Shown piece after piece: positions 8,873 through 17,560 of a stretch of 64,000 nt of DNA (positions are counted from its first letter, which is position 1; each line of letters opens with the position of its first letter). Below the pieces are notes generated by a model. It was given only the letters and a program-made list of their open reading frames with translations, had not been told where the DNA came from and made no database searches. Source of the stretch: Pseudomaricurvus sp. HS19 (lineage in GTDB: Bacteria > Pseudomonadota > Gammaproteobacteria > Pseudomonadales > Cellvibrionaceae); the NCBI RefSeq assembly GCF_009857815.1, contig NZ_WVVW01000001.1:248001-312000 (forward strand). The letters are read 5' to 3'. The position numbers and the translations under genes were made by a program.

Positions 8873-9508
8873 GTGAACATGTTACAGCAGCTGAAACACT
8901 ATCTTGATGTCACTGGCCACCAGCCTCCGCCGGCCAGCGAACTGGATATGCCTGCGGCTGTGCTGATTCCCATCACCAATAATCCCGCCCAACCTTCCGT
9001 GATCCTCACCCGACGTGCCGACCACCTCAGCACTCACAGCGGCGAGGTGTCCCTCCCTGGCGGCAAGTGGGAGCCCCAGGACGATAACCTGTTGCAGACG
9101 GCGTTGCGGGAGACCCGCGAGGAGATCGGCCTGTGTCCATCACAGGTGCAGGTATTGGGGGCGCTGCCTATCTACCAGACCTGGCGCGGCGTCAACGTGG
9201 TGCCTTTTGTGGGTGTGGTCCCGACCAATGCCGAGCTGACCCCCAACGAGGGGGAACTGGACGCCATTTTCGAGGTGCCGCTGGCGTTTTTCCTGGACGA
9301 TCCCCGTATTCGCACGGACATTTTTGAGCGTACCATCGGTCACACCTGGTCGCCGGCCTACCAGTTTAACGAGTTTGAAATCTGGGGTTTTACCGCCCGT
9401 GTGCTGGTGAGTTTCCTCAACGATGCGCTGGGGCTGGGCATTGAGCGGGACAGCGCGGCGCCGGTGAAGGACTGGGGCACCGTCAGGTCCCTGACCCCGA
9501 CGGTGTAA
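8873..9508 (+). CDS. CoA pyrophosphatase-like Nudix hydrolase
   Basis: The 211-residue protein matches the NudL/UPF0035 family, which hydrolyses coenzyme A to 3'-phosphoadenosine phosphate and phosphopantetheine. The family motif before the Nudix box is visible as LTRRADHLSTHSGEVSLPGG (about residues 44-63). The Nudix core RETREEIGL follows near 82-90. The start is either GTG 8873 or the ATG two codons later at 8879; both lack a strong ribosome site. It is followed by a promoter and the DUF1289 gene. Confidence 0.88.
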   Translation: MNMLQQLKHYLDVTGHQPPPASELDMPAAVLIPITNNPAQPSVILTRRADHLSTHSGEVSLPGGKWEPQDDNLLQTALRETREEIGLCPSQVQVLGALPIYQTWRGVNVVPFVGVVPTNAELTPNEGELDAIFEVPLAFFLDDPRIRTDIFERTIGHTWSPAYQFNEFEIWGFTARVLVSFLNDALGLGIERDSAAPVKDWGTVRSLTPTV

Positions 9509-9519
9509 TCCGCTATAAT
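9491..9519 (+). promoter_or_regulatory. Sigma-70-type promoter for DUF1289-purT unit
   Basis: A perfect -10 hexamer TATAAT (9514-9519) is preceded at 17 bp by CTGACC (9491-9496), which matches four of six -35 bases. It begins inside the end of the upstream Nudix gene and lies 31 bp before the DUF1289 start codon. Confidence 0.55.
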
Positions 9520-9550
9520 GCGCGCCCGCAAAACTGACCTCGGTGAACCC

Positions 9551-9757
9551 ATGACTGAACAGGACCTCCCAACCCAGGAAAAACCTGTTAAATCCCCCTG
9601 TGTCTCCATCTGCGCCCTCAACGAAGAGGATATCTGTGTGGGCTGTTTCCGCACAGGCATGGAGATTAGCCGCTGGGGTGGTAGCAGCAACGAAGAGCGT
9701 CGCCGCGTGCTGGCGCTGGCTGTCGAGCGCTCGAAGAAGTCCAATCCCTTTCTGTGA
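9551..9757 (+). CDS. DUF1289 family small cysteine-rich protein
   Basis: This protein of 68 residues contains the DUF1289 pattern: SPCVSICALNEEDICVGCFR, followed by EISRWGGSSNEERRRVL. Four cysteines spaced C-x3-C-x8-C-x2-C suggest binding of a metal or iron-sulfur centre. The function is unknown for the family. ATG 9551 is chosen because the conserved part begins shortly after and a promoter lies just upstream. It stands 67 bp before purT and is probably co-transcribed. Confidence 0.85.
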   Translation: MTEQDLPTQEKPVKSPCVSICALNEEDICVGCFRTGMEISRWGGSSNEERRRVLALAVERSKKSNPFL

Positions 9758-9824
9758 GCCTGGCGTCGCCTGACGCCCCGGCTATCTTCAAATCTTTGAT
9801 CACTACTCTGTAAGGACGCCAGTC

Positions 9825-11006
9825 ATGACCCGTATCGGTACCCCTTTTTCCTCCACTGCCACCAAGGTGCTGCTGTGCGGCTCCGGCGAACTGGGCAAGG
9901 AAGTCGTTATTGAGTTGCAGCGTCTGGGAGTGGAGGTGATCGCCTGCGACCGCTATGAAAATGCCCCTGCCATGCAAGTGGCCGATCGCAGCTACACCCT
10001 CTCCATGCTGGACGGTGATGCGTTGCGGGCGGTGATCGAGAAAGAGCGCCCCGACTATATCGTCCCTGAAATTGAAGCCATCGCCACCGACACCCTGGTG
10101 GCGCTGGAGAGCGAAGGTTTCAAGGTGGTGCCCACCGCCCGTGCCGCGCAGCTGACCATGAACCGCGAAGGCATTCGCCGCCTGGCCGCGGAAGAGCTGG
10201 GGCTGCCCACATCGCGCTATATCTTTGCCTCCACTTACGAAGAGTTTGCCGCTGCCGTGGCCGTCATCGGCCGCCCCTGTGTGGTGAAGCCGATTATGAG
10301 CTCCTCCGGCAAGGGCCAGAGCCTGGTGCGCGACTCGGCCGATATCGAAAAGGCCTGGCAGTACGCCCAGGAAGGTGGCCGTGCCGGCGCCGGCAAGGTG
10401 ATTGTGGAAGGCTTTGTGGATTTTGATTTTGAAATCACCCTGCTCACCATTCGTCACCGCGATGGCACCAGCTTCTGTGAGCCTATTGGCCACCGTCAGG
10501 TGGACGGCGACTACCAACAGTCCTGGCAGCCTCAGGCCATGACCCCGTCGGCGCTGCAGAAGGCGCAGGAAGTTGCCGCAAAGGTGACCGAAGCGCTGGG
10601 TGGCTGGGGGCTGTTTGGTGTGGAGCTGTTTGTGAAGGGTGATGAGGTGATCTTCAGCGAAGTCTCTCCCCGTCCCCACGATACCGGTCTGGTAACCCTG
10701 ATTTCCCAGGACCTCTCCGAGTTCGCCCTGCACGCCCGTGCCATTCTCGGCCTGCCCATTCCCAACATCGCCCTGCACGGTCCCTCGGCATCCTCGGTGA
10801 TCCTGGTGGAAGGGGAGTCAACGCAGGTGAGTTTTGGCAACCTGCATGAGGCGTTGGCTCAGCCGGATACGGCCCTGCGTCTGTTCGGCAAGCCGGCAGT
10901 CAGTGGCAAGCGCCGTATGGGCGTAGCCCTGGCCCGTGGTGCCAGCGTGGAAGAGGCGGAAGCCAAGGCCATGGCGGCTGCTGCAGCGGTAAAGGTTGAT
11001 ATCTAG
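9825..11006 (+). CDS. purT: Formate-dependent phosphoribosylglycinamide formyltransferase (GAR transformylase 2)
   Basis: This enzyme of 393 residues makes formyl-GAR from GAR, formate and ATP in purine synthesis, without needing folate. It has an ATP-grasp fold with the N-terminal [20 protein letters not shown] (about 15-34). The phosphate loop region is [14 protein letters not shown] and the metal site is seen in FGVELFVKG and [12 protein letters not shown]. Length and order match PurT throughout. A ribosome site (TAAGGA) precedes ATG 9825. Confidence 0.96.
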   Translation: MTRIGTPFSSTATKVLLCGSGELGKEVVIELQRLGVEVIACDRYENAPAMQVADRSYTLSMLDGDALRAVIEKERPDYIVPEIEAIATDTLVALESEGFKVVPTARAAQLTMNREGIRRLAAEELGLPTSRYIFASTYEEFAAAVAVIGRPCVVKPIMSSSGKGQSLVRDSADIEKAWQYAQEGGRAGAGKVIVEGFVDFDFEITLLTIRHRDGTSFCEPIGHRQVDGDYQQSWQPQAMTPSALQKAQEVAAKVTEALGGWGLFGVELFVKGDEVIFSEVSPRPHDTGLVTLISQDLSEFALHARAILGLPIPNIALHGPSASSVILVEGESTQVSFGNLHEALAQPDTALRLFGKPAVSGKRRMGVALARGASVEEAEAKAMAAAAAVKVDI

Positions 11007-11088
11007 ATGCGAATTTTGAGTAGCCAGTTGCGGTACGCGCAAGTTGCACACGACTCGAGCGTATTTAGCATGTTGCTCGATTAAAGGG

Positions 11089-11197
11089 ATCGCGCAGGGG
11101 ACTGCGCTCCTACGGTAAGGCTTGCGGGATCGTGCAGGAATTCTTCGTTCCCGCGTTGCTGTTCGTGCCACCGTAGGAACCCACTCTGTGGGCGAGC
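11089..11197. repeat. REP-like pair of extragenic palindromes in inverted orientation
   Basis: Unit one (11089-11115) carries hairpin arms GCGCAG and CTGCGC and ends in CTCCTACGGT. Unit two (11170-11197) begins ACCGTAGGAA and carries hairpin CCCAC/GTGGG followed by GCGAGC. The shared CCGTAGGA head appears in opposite orientations around short palindromes, the layout of REP/BIME elements. It sits in the gap between the 3' ends of purT and yhhQ, a usual place for them. No other copy was noticed in the window. Confidence 0.5.
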
Positions 11198-11248
11198 TTT
11201 TGTTCGTGGCAACAAAGTCGTTTCAGCGAAGCACTTTTCGCCAGCCCT

Positions 11249-12055
11249 CTAGCGGCCTCCAGGGGCAGCACTGGCCTCATAGTCATCACTCAGCTGCAAA
11301 TAGCGGCGCAGCTTGTAAGTGAAGTAATAGAAGGGCCCGGTATCGGCCAGCGCACAGCACATCTTGAACAGGTAGTTGCTGGCGATGAAGCCGAGAAAGA
11401 TTTCAAGGCTGATGCCTCCGGCCAGCAGTACTGCTCCAAAGGTCACCGTCACCACCATCACGGAATCCACCCCCTGACTCACCAGCGTGCTGAGGTTGTT
11501 ACGCAGCCACAGGTGCTTGCCTTTGGTAACGCGGCGCCAGAAGTGGAACAGCTTGACGTCACAGTACTGTGCCGTGACATAGGCCATCATGGAGGCGAAG
11601 ACGCCGCCGGTAGCCAGCAGATAGAAAAAGTCGAACAGTTCCACGTTGCCTGTCAGCTGCGAACCGTTGGGCAGGCCCACGGGCTCCGCCAGACTTAACA
11701 CTTGCCATGGCGGCAGGGAGCCTGGGGGCACCGATGGCAATGCCTGCCCCAGCCAGAGAATGCCCAGGATTAACAGGTTGAGGCAGAGCCCAATAGTCAC
11801 CAGGAAGTTTGCCCGGCGTTTGCCGTAGAGCTCGCAGATCAGGTCGGTGCACAAGAAGGTGAGCGGGTAGGGGAGTACGCCCACTGTCAGCGCCATGGGG
11901 CCCAGCTGTACAAAGCGGGTAATGCCGATCACGTTGAGCAGGGTCATGGAGCAGATAAACACTGCCGCCAAAATCAGGAATACCCGCTCGCGGCGCTCGG
12001 CGAGTTCAGCGCTGCTCAGTTCCGAGGCGGGGGAAAGACTGGCGGTGGTGTCCAT
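11249..12055 (-). CDS. yhhQ: Queuosine precursor transporter (YhhQ/VUT family)
   Basis: This protein of 268 residues is a probable inner-membrane importer of queuosine precursors. Six hydrophobic segments are visible. The family signature lies around ALTVGVLPYPLTFLCTDLIC (about 75-94), and later segments include FFYLLATGGVFASMMAYVTA and LSTLVSQGVDSVMVVTVTF, with the conserved SQ-x2-D pattern. It is 268 residues against about 220 in E. coli; the extra length is mainly the N-terminal tail. It follows an AraC regulator gene by 15 bp on the same strand, but nothing in the sequence links that regulator to queuosine. Confidence 0.88.
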   Translation of the reverse strand: MDTTASLSPASELSSAELAERRERVFLILAAVFICSMTLLNVIGITRFVQLGPMALTVGVLPYPLTFLCTDLICELYGKRRANFLVTIGLCLNLLILGILWLGQALPSVPPGSLPPWQVLSLAEPVGLPNGSQLTGNVELFDFFYLLATGGVFASMMAYVTAQYCDVKLFHFWRRVTKGKHLWLRNNLSTLVSQGVDSVMVVTVTFGAVLLAGGISLEIFLGFIASNYLFKMCCALADTGPFYYFTYKLRRYLQLSDDYEASAAPGGR

Positions 12056-12070
12056 TAATGCAGCTCCGGG

Positions 12071-13081
12071 TCAGACAAATTTGCAGTATTCGCGGGGTGA
12101 CAGCCCGGTCCAGCTCTTGAAGGCGCGGGTAAAGGAGCGGGGCTCGGAAAAACCCACTATCTCAGCAACCTCATGCACCGGCAAGCGCTCGCGGGTGAGT
12201 TTGTTCAGTGCCAGTTCGCGGCGAATGTCGTCCTTGATGCGCTGGTAGCTGGTGCCTTCCCTGCGCAGGCGGCGGTGAAAGGCCTGACTGGAGAGTCCCA
12301 GCTGTTCAGCCAGTTGCGCCTGGGAGGGGAAGCGCAGCGGGATCTGTTCGCTCAGGCGCAGCATGATGGTCTGGCGCAGGCTTTTGTCTCCGCCGGGAAT
12401 GGTCAGGAGCGGTGCCGGCGCGGTGCGGATAAACTCCTCGATCTCCTGCGCTGTGCGGCGTACCGGCTCATTCAGGGATGCAGACGGGATAATGAGACAG
12501 TTGCTGTCGGCGTTGGGGTCAATATCGCTGGGGAACATGATGGCCAGCTCGGCCCGGTGTGCGTGCAACTCATCCCACACCGGGTGCTTGCGGAAGTGCA
12601 CCTGCAGCAGCGGGATACGCAGGTCGCAGAGCCAGCTGGCCAGACGGTGCCAGCGGATCATCCAGAACTCCAGGTAAAAACCCTGCGGATCCAGCTCGGG
12701 GTAAGCGAACTCCACGCGGATGGTGGTCTGCTCAGGACCCTCTTCGAAGCTGGTGTGGACGCCGTCCTGCACGAGATTGTAGAACTCGATACCGGTTTCC
12801 AGTGCTTCCCGCAGCGTCTGGCAGCGCCCCATGGCGCGGACGCAAAAACCGAGGGCGCCGGCGGGGCAGGGCTGGTTGGAGAAGCCCATGAATTCATCGT
12901 CCAGCGCCTGCCATATCTCCTGTACCAGACGGGTCATCTGGTGATCACTGATACGCCCGAATGCCGCTTGCAGGCTATCGGGGTGGATACCGGCGCGCAT
13001 CAATACGGCGTCGCAATCCATGCCTTTGCGCTGCAATCCGGCAAGTGCCGCCCGGGCGTGATGACAGGAAATTGTGGCCAT
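12071..13081 (-). CDS. AraC family transcriptional regulator (arabinose_bd-type N-terminus)
   Basis: This protein of 336 residues has an effector domain of the OruR/PchR-associated kind at about 15-190 and an AraC helix-turn-helix pair at the C-terminus. The HTH is visible as QLAEQLGLSSQAFHRRLRRE and VAEIVGFSEPRSFTRAFKSW, then the closing TGLSPREY. ATG 13081 is chosen over upstream in-frame starts because MATISCHHARAALAGL matches the family opening. It is divergent from the acyl-CoA dehydrogenase gene, so control of that gene by this regulator is a reasonable inference. It is followed by yhhQ at 15 bp. Confidence 0.92.
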   Translation of the reverse strand: MATISCHHARAALAGLQRKGMDCDAVLMRAGIHPDSLQAAFGRISDHQMTRLVQEIWQALDDEFMGFSNQPCPAGALGFCVRAMGRCQTLREALETGIEFYNLVQDGVHTSFEEGPEQTTIRVEFAYPELDPQGFYLEFWMIRWHRLASWLCDLRIPLLQVHFRKHPVWDELHAHRAELAIMFPSDIDPNADSNCLIIPSASLNEPVRRTAQEIEEFIRTAPAPLLTIPGGDKSLRQTIMLRLSEQIPLRFPSQAQLAEQLGLSSQAFHRRLRREGTSYQRIKDDIRRELALNKLTRERLPVHEVAEIVGFSEPRSFTRAFKSWTGLSPREYCKFV

Positions 13082-13107
13082 AGAACCGGTGATATTTGAT
13101 GAGTGAA

Positions 13108-13136
13108 TTGACAATATAATACACAATCCCGACAAT
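13108..13136 (+). promoter_or_regulatory. Candidate promoter for acyl-CoA dehydrogenase gene
   Basis: A perfect -35 TTGACA (13108-13113) is followed by 17 bp and GACAAT (13131-13136) as a -10 with four of six consensus bases. It lies in the AT-rich gap between the divergent AraC regulator and dehydrogenase genes and would give a leader of about 110 nt. Confidence 0.4.
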
Positions 13137-13253
13137 TTTTGTGACTTTTTAATCCCCCGGCCGTCCTGTATTGTTCTTCCTTTGATCGCTAACATAGCGG
13201 CCTGATCATCAGTGGGCCAGGAGCCCGGTGCAACGTCTTACGAGGAAATCGTC

Positions 13254-14420
13254 GTGGATCTCAAGTTAACCGAAGAACAAAGCCTGATTCAGGAAACCGC
13301 CAAGCGTTTCGCTGAAACCGAACTGGCGCCTGTGGCCGCCCAGCATGACCAGGAGAAGAGCGAGGCCAATCGCCAGCTGTTCCTGAGCAACATCAAGCAG
13401 CTGGCGGAGCTGGGCTTTATGGGCCTGAACGTCTCGGCTGAGTACGGCGGTACCGAAGCGGGTGTGATCGCCTTCAGCGTGGCCATTACCGAAATCGCCC
13501 GTGCCTGTGCCTCCACCGCGGTTACCATGTCGGTTACCAACATGGTGGCGGAAGTGATCCAGGCCATCGCCAGTGAAGAGCAAAAGCAGAAGTACCTGCC
13601 CAAGCTCTGTTCCGGTGAGTATCCCGCCGGTGGTTTCTGTCTCTCCGAAGCCAGCGCCGGTTCTGACCCCGCCGGTATGAGAACCCGCGCTGTGCGCGAC
13701 GGTGACGACTGGATCCTCAACGGCACCAAGATGTGGATCACCAGCGCCGAGTACGCCGGTGTGTTCGTGGTTTGGGCAGTGACCGACGCCGAAGCCAAAA
13801 AAGGCAAGGGCATCTCCTGCTTCCTGGTGGAAGCCGGCACCCCGGGTATGACCATCGGCAAAGCCGAGCACAAGATGGGGCAGAATGCGTCTGCCACCAA
13901 CCTGGTGATCTTCGAAGACTGCCGCATCCCCGGCAATGCACTGATGGGTAAGCTGAACGACGGCTTCCGCATCGCCGTGGGCGAGCTGGCCGGTGGTCGT
14001 ATCGGTATCGGTTCCCTGGCACTGGGTGTGGGTATGGCAGCAATGGATTACGCCCGTCAGTACACCACCGAGCGTGAGCAGTTTGGTGCGCCGATCTCCA
14101 ACCTGCAGGGTCTGCAATGGATGATGGCCGAGACCTACACCGAGCTGGAAGCGGCGCGTCTGCTGCTGATGAATGCCGCCTACCTGAAAGAGAATGGCCA
14201 GCCCTTCGGCAAGCAGGCCTCCATGGCCAAACTGTACGCCTCCGAAAAAGCGAATGCCGCCTGCTACACCGCGCTGCAGCTCATGGGTGGCGTGGGTTAT
14301 ACCCAGGAGTACCCGCTGGAGCGTTTCGCCCGCGACGTGCGCATTACCTCCATCTATGAAGGTACCAGTGAAATCCAGCGCGTGATCATTGCCCGCGAGT
14401 TGCTGAACGAAATTCGTTAA
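13254..14420 (+). CDS. Acyl-CoA dehydrogenase
   Basis: This flavoenzyme of 388 residues introduces the alpha-beta double bond in acyl-CoA and passes electrons to ETF. GTG 13254 is preferred because GAGGAA lies 6 bp upstream and the opening MDLKLTEEQSLIQETAKRFA is standard. The FAD region is visible as GGFCLSEASAGSDPAGM and MWITSAEYAGVFVVWA. The catalytic glutamate lies in ITSIYEGTSEIQRVII near the C-terminus. The mid-sequence REQFGAPISNLQGLQ is typical of short- and branched-chain enzymes. Chain length is not determined by sequence. A GC-rich hairpin follows the stop. Confidence 0.94.
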   Translation: MDLKLTEEQSLIQETAKRFAETELAPVAAQHDQEKSEANRQLFLSNIKQLAELGFMGLNVSAEYGGTEAGVIAFSVAITEIARACASTAVTMSVTNMVAEVIQAIASEEQKQKYLPKLCSGEYPAGGFCLSEASAGSDPAGMRTRAVRDGDDWILNGTKMWITSAEYAGVFVVWAVTDAEAKKGKGISCFLVEAGTPGMTIGKAEHKMGQNASATNLVIFEDCRIPGNALMGKLNDGFRIAVGELAGGRIGIGSLALGVGMAAMDYARQYTTEREQFGAPISNLQGLQWMMAETYTELEAARLLLMNAAYLKENGQPFGKQASMAKLYASEKANAACYTALQLMGGVGYTQEYPLERFARDVRITSIYEGTSEIQRVIIARELLNEIR

Positions 14421-14432
14421 GCGACGCCTTTC

Positions 14433-14455
14433 GAGCCGGCCCGTCCGGGCCGGCT
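14433..14455 (+). terminator. Terminator after acyl-CoA dehydrogenase
   Basis: GAGCCGGCCC pairs with GGGCCGGCTT around a 4-base loop, ten base pairs of very stable stem. The tail TTCCTCTCGTTCC is pyrimidine-rich but not a pure T run. It lies 12 bp after the stop codon. Confidence 0.65.
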
Positions 14456-14795
14456 TCCTCTCGTTCCTGTTATTTCCACCCTCTGGTCCGGATGTCGTTA
14501 TTCCGGCTAATCACCCTTGTCATTGCGGCACTTGCGGCAGCAGTCCGTCTGATTCAATAAGCTGAATTATGTTGAAACAGATGTCAGCGTTTTATAAGGT
14601 ACTGCGCAACAGCTTTGCCAGCGTCCGTGGCATTAAGAGGATGGGCCGGCTTGTGCGGCAACAACGCCGGGCCCGCCGCGAGTGTTTGTAAGTCGCAGCT
14701 ACGTTTGGCACATGCTTGCCAGCCCCGACACATTCCGCCATTGAGGTAATCAGGGGTGGCAGTGATAAGGCCATACTGAACGGCCAGGATAATCT
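14456..14795. other. Intergenic region with one short arginine-rich frame
   Basis: This stretch holds no gene I recognise. One frame at 14569-14691 on the plus strand would encode 40 residues rich in arginine and lysine, ending RRARRECL, but it lacks a clear ribosome site. It could be a small basic protein or chance. The remainder should contain the promoter of the exported protein at 14796. Confidence 0.4.
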
Positions 14796-15527
14796 ATGAA
14801 AAACGCAGTACTTTGGTTTCTTATGTGTGTCGCGCTGCCAGCGGTTGCGCTGGAGTTGCAGGAGGTGACAGTCGGCGGCAATCCACAGCTGCAGCCGCCG
14901 CCGGAATCTTTCAGTGATTATCGTGCCTTCGTTGTGGATACCGAGCAGAGCATGTTCGTCTATCTGGCGCCTGCGCTGGCGGACAAAGCCAGTGCTGTGG
15001 CAACCGGCTGGTCCGGTCTCTACGCCATCCGCCTGGAAATTGGCGGCAAGGTGTACTTGCTGCATTACGATGAGGGGGCGAGCGATGACCCCACCTTTAT
15101 CGTGGAATCACCCTCCTGGGGGCAGGAGGTCTATCTCTATGGCGAGAAATTGTTTGTGTCTGCAGGGGGGAACTTTTACCTCACCACGCGCAATGGCAAC
15201 GCCTATAACGTGCGGCAAAAGTATTCCCTTACCGACTCCGGCCTGAAAGAGGTTCCGCAGAGCTTTTACCTGGTGGACATGACCTGTCCCACCACCGGCT
15301 TCACACAGTTGTACCAGTCTCCCTGTGGCGGTGGTAAAAAAGTGGCTGCTGTGCCGGCGGGGAGCGAGGTGCGGGTGTTACTGCAGGATCCCAACAGCGC
15401 CTGCGACCAGCCCCAGTATCTGGTGAAGACCTCCTTTGGCTTGCTGGGCTGGGTGGGCTCCAGCGCGGGTCATCTCAACTATAGTGAGGGACAACCACTG
15501 GGTTGCCTGCGTACATTCGGCGACTGA
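14796..15527 (+). CDS. Exported protein of unknown function with SH3-like C-terminal part
   Basis: I do not recognise a named family for the whole 243-residue protein. It starts with a Sec signal peptide (MKNAVLWFLMCVALPAVA, cleavage probably before LELQEV). The middle part, about 30-150, is beta-rich with repeated short strands such as KVYLLHYDEGA and VYLYGEKLFV. From about 170 there are four cysteines (MTCPTTGF, SPCGGG, SACDQP, LGCLR), likely two disulfides in the periplasm. The segment VPAGSEVRVLL and YLVKTSFGLLGWVGSS looks like a bacterial SH3 domain. AGGA lies a few bases before the ATG. It stands alone between the dehydrogenase and a decayed gene remnant. Confidence 0.75.
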   Translation: MKNAVLWFLMCVALPAVALELQEVTVGGNPQLQPPPESFSDYRAFVVDTEQSMFVYLAPALADKASAVATGWSGLYAIRLEIGGKVYLLHYDEGASDDPTFIVESPSWGQEVYLYGEKLFVSAGGNFYLTTRNGNAYNVRQKYSLTDSGLKEVPQSFYLVDMTCPTTGFTQLYQSPCGGGKKVAAVPAGSEVRVLLQDPNSACDQPQYLVKTSFGLLGWVGSSAGHLNYSEGQPLGCLRTFGD

Positions 15528-15541
15528 ATCCCGGCCACGGC

Positions 15542-15676
15542 AGAAAACTGCGTATTGCCGGCGAAAATAGCCGCAGCATTGTCACGCGTCTCATGGGCCT
15601 GATCCTGACAGTAATCGGGGTGCAGTTGTTTATTGTCGGGGCGCAGGAGGCGTTTGATATTGCTGTGACTTCCTGA
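15542..15676 (+). pseudogene. Remnant of a MarC-family membrane protein (C-terminal end only)
   Basis: In this frame the sequence reads about 44 residues ending at TGA 15674-15676: RKLRIAGENSRSIVTRLMG, then LILTVIGVQLFIVGA and QEAFDIAVTS. The pattern TRLMGLI-x3-IGVQ-x4-G matches the last transmembrane helix of MarC/UPF0056 family proteins. The other five helices are absent; upstream lies the intact exported-protein gene, whose 3' end shares the frame by chance. I read it as the tail of a deleted gene. A chance resemblance cannot be excluded by eye. Confidence 0.45.
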
Positions 15677-15939
15677 TGTCTGCGACATCATCGACCATGG
15701 TGGAGTGGTACTGGTGAAGACCAGTGGCTACAATTTCCCCGGTCAGGTGCAATACCAAGAGCAGGTGCCATACTCCGGAGTTATAGCTCTGTATAGTGAC
15801 GGCCATGATCCATGACGCGCCATGCGTCGTAAGGGTACTGATATTGTCACAAAACTCATGTATGTACCGGCTATGAGTACCTGCATTTAAAGCGTCAATA
15901 AAAATGCGCTGTCCCCGAGCGGCAACACAAGGAGTTCCT
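15677..15939. other. Gap upstream of the sulfatase gene
   Basis: No gene is seen. The stretch includes a short palindrome ACTCCGGAGT (around 15773-15782) and an AT-richer part before the sulfatase. A promoter is expected here, but no convincing -35/-10 pair was found. Confidence 0.4.
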
Positions 15940-17484
15940 ATGCTGCGTTACCTCTTAACCCTGTCCCTGTTCGTGTTCGCGACATCCGTCGCCCAGGCTC
16001 AGGATCAAGCTCAGACCGAGACAAAACCCAATATCCTGATTATCTGGGGTGATGACGTGGGCATGTGGAACATCAGTGCCTACCACCGTGGCATGATGGG
16101 TGGTTCAACCCCGAACATCGACCGCATTGCCAATGAGGGCATGATCTTTATGGATCATTACGCCCAGGCCTCCTGCACCGCAGGCCGTGCGGCGTTTATA
16201 ACCGGCCAGTACCCCTTGCGTACCGGTCTGGCTACCGTGGGGCTGCCAGGGGCCAAGCAGGGGCTGCAGGAGAAGGATCCGACCCTGGCGACCATGCTCA
16301 AAGCCAAGGGGTATGCCACCGGCCAGTTCGGGAAAAACCACTTGGGCGATCGTGATGAGCATCTGCCTACCAATCACGGCTTCGATGAGTTCTATGGCAT
16401 TCTTTATCACCTCAATGCCGGTGAGTACCCGGAGCAGTACGACTATCCAAAAGATCCCGCTGTACAGGAAAAGTATAAGCTGACCATGCGTGGCATCATT
16501 CACTCCAAAGCCATGGCCGATGGCTCTCAGCAGATTGAGGATCTGGGGCCCTTTGGCAAGGAGCGCCAGCGCACCCTGGACCAGGATGTACTGGAGCAAT
16601 CCAAGCGGTTCATTCGTGACACCGTCAGAGCTGGCAAGCCATTTTTTGTCTGGCACAACACCACTCGCATGCACTACCGCACCAATCTCAACGATCAGTA
16701 TGAGGGCAAGAGCGGTTACGGCATTTATGCCGATGGCATGATGGAGATGGACGACGATGTGGGCGAGCTGCTCGGTCTGCTGGACGAGTTGGGCGTGGCT
16801 GATAACACCATCGTCATGTTCTCCACCGATAACGGTGCGGCGTCCAACTCCTGGCCGGATGGCGGCAACCAGCCTTTCCATGGCGAGAAAGGGGTAGGTG
16901 GCTGGGAAGGCGGCTTCCGTGTGCCAATGCTGGTGAAGTGGAAGGGGCATATCCCGGCGGGCGTCAGCACCGGCGAGTTCATGACCATGGAAGACTGGAT
17001 GCCAACCATCATGTCCTGGGTGGGTGAACCCAACCTCAAGGAGGAACTGCTGAAGAAAAAGAAAATTGGCAAGCGCAGTTACAAGGTGCACCTCGATGGC
17101 TATGACCAGTCCGATCTTTTGCTCAGCCAGGGTAAGTCAAAGCGTAAGGAGTTCTACTACTTTACCGAGACCACCTTCCACGGCATGCGCTACGGCGATT
17201 GGAAACTGCTGTTCAAGCGCCAGGACCACTGGTTCCGTTCCCCGCAGCTGTCTCTCTCTTCGCCAATCATTATCAACCTGAAGCTGGACCCGTTTGAGCG
17301 CTTCATTGAGGCCCGGGGTTACGATGAGTGGGCCGAAAACCACAGCTGGATTCTCGGTGCTGCCGGCGGCAAAATCGCCGAGTTCGTGGCCTCCTTCAAG
17401 AAGTTCCCGCCCAGTCAGGAGAGTATGTCTGTGCAGGTGGATGACGTTGCAGGCATGATCAACTCGCAGTCACAAAGTCGCTAA
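15940..17484 (+). CDS. Sulfatase (arylsulfatase family), exported
   Basis: This protein of 514 residues hydrolyses a sulfate ester; the substrate is unknown. ATG 15940 is supported by AAGGAG upstream and by the signal peptide MLRYLLTLSLFVFATSVAQA. The metal site is visible at WGDDVG (D38, D39). The active-site cysteine that must become formylglycine is C79 in ASCTAGRAAFITGQ, so the motif is C-T-A-x-R with alanine where most have proline. Later motifs include GKNHLGD, HNTTRMHYRT and FSTDNGAASNSWPDGG. The C-terminal part from about 390 is typical of bacterial arylsulfatases of choline-sulfatase-like length. It is monocistronic, ending at a bidirectional terminator. Confidence 0.92.
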   Translation: MLRYLLTLSLFVFATSVAQAQDQAQTETKPNILIIWGDDVGMWNISAYHRGMMGGSTPNIDRIANEGMIFMDHYAQASCTAGRAAFITGQYPLRTGLATVGLPGAKQGLQEKDPTLATMLKAKGYATGQFGKNHLGDRDEHLPTNHGFDEFYGILYHLNAGEYPEQYDYPKDPAVQEKYKLTMRGIIHSKAMADGSQQIEDLGPFGKERQRTLDQDVLEQSKRFIRDTVRAGKPFFVWHNTTRMHYRTNLNDQYEGKSGYGIYADGMMEMDDDVGELLGLLDELGVADNTIVMFSTDNGAASNSWPDGGNQPFHGEKGVGGWEGGFRVPMLVKWKGHIPAGVSTGEFMTMEDWMPTIMSWVGEPNLKEELLKKKKIGKRSYKVHLDGYDQSDLLLSQGKSKRKEFYYFTETTFHGMRYGDWKLLFKRQDHWFRSPQLSLSSPIIINLKLDPFERFIEARGYDEWAENHSWILGAAGGKIAEFVASFKKFPPSQESMSVQVDDVAGMINSQSQSR

Positions 17485-17520
17485 GTGGCGCGGGCTCTGA
17501 TTTAAAGAGCAAATGCGACC

Positions 17521-17560
17521 AAAGGCCGTGTCGATAGCACCGACACGGCCTTTTTTATTT
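17521..17560. terminator. Bidirectional terminator between sulfatase and GlxA-type regulator
   Basis: AAAGGCCGTGTCG (17521-17533) pairs with CGACACGGCCTTT (17541-17553), giving thirteen base pairs, with T runs on the plus-strand side and A runs on the other. It serves the plus-strand sulfatase and the minus-strand regulator that end on either side. Confidence 0.9.
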
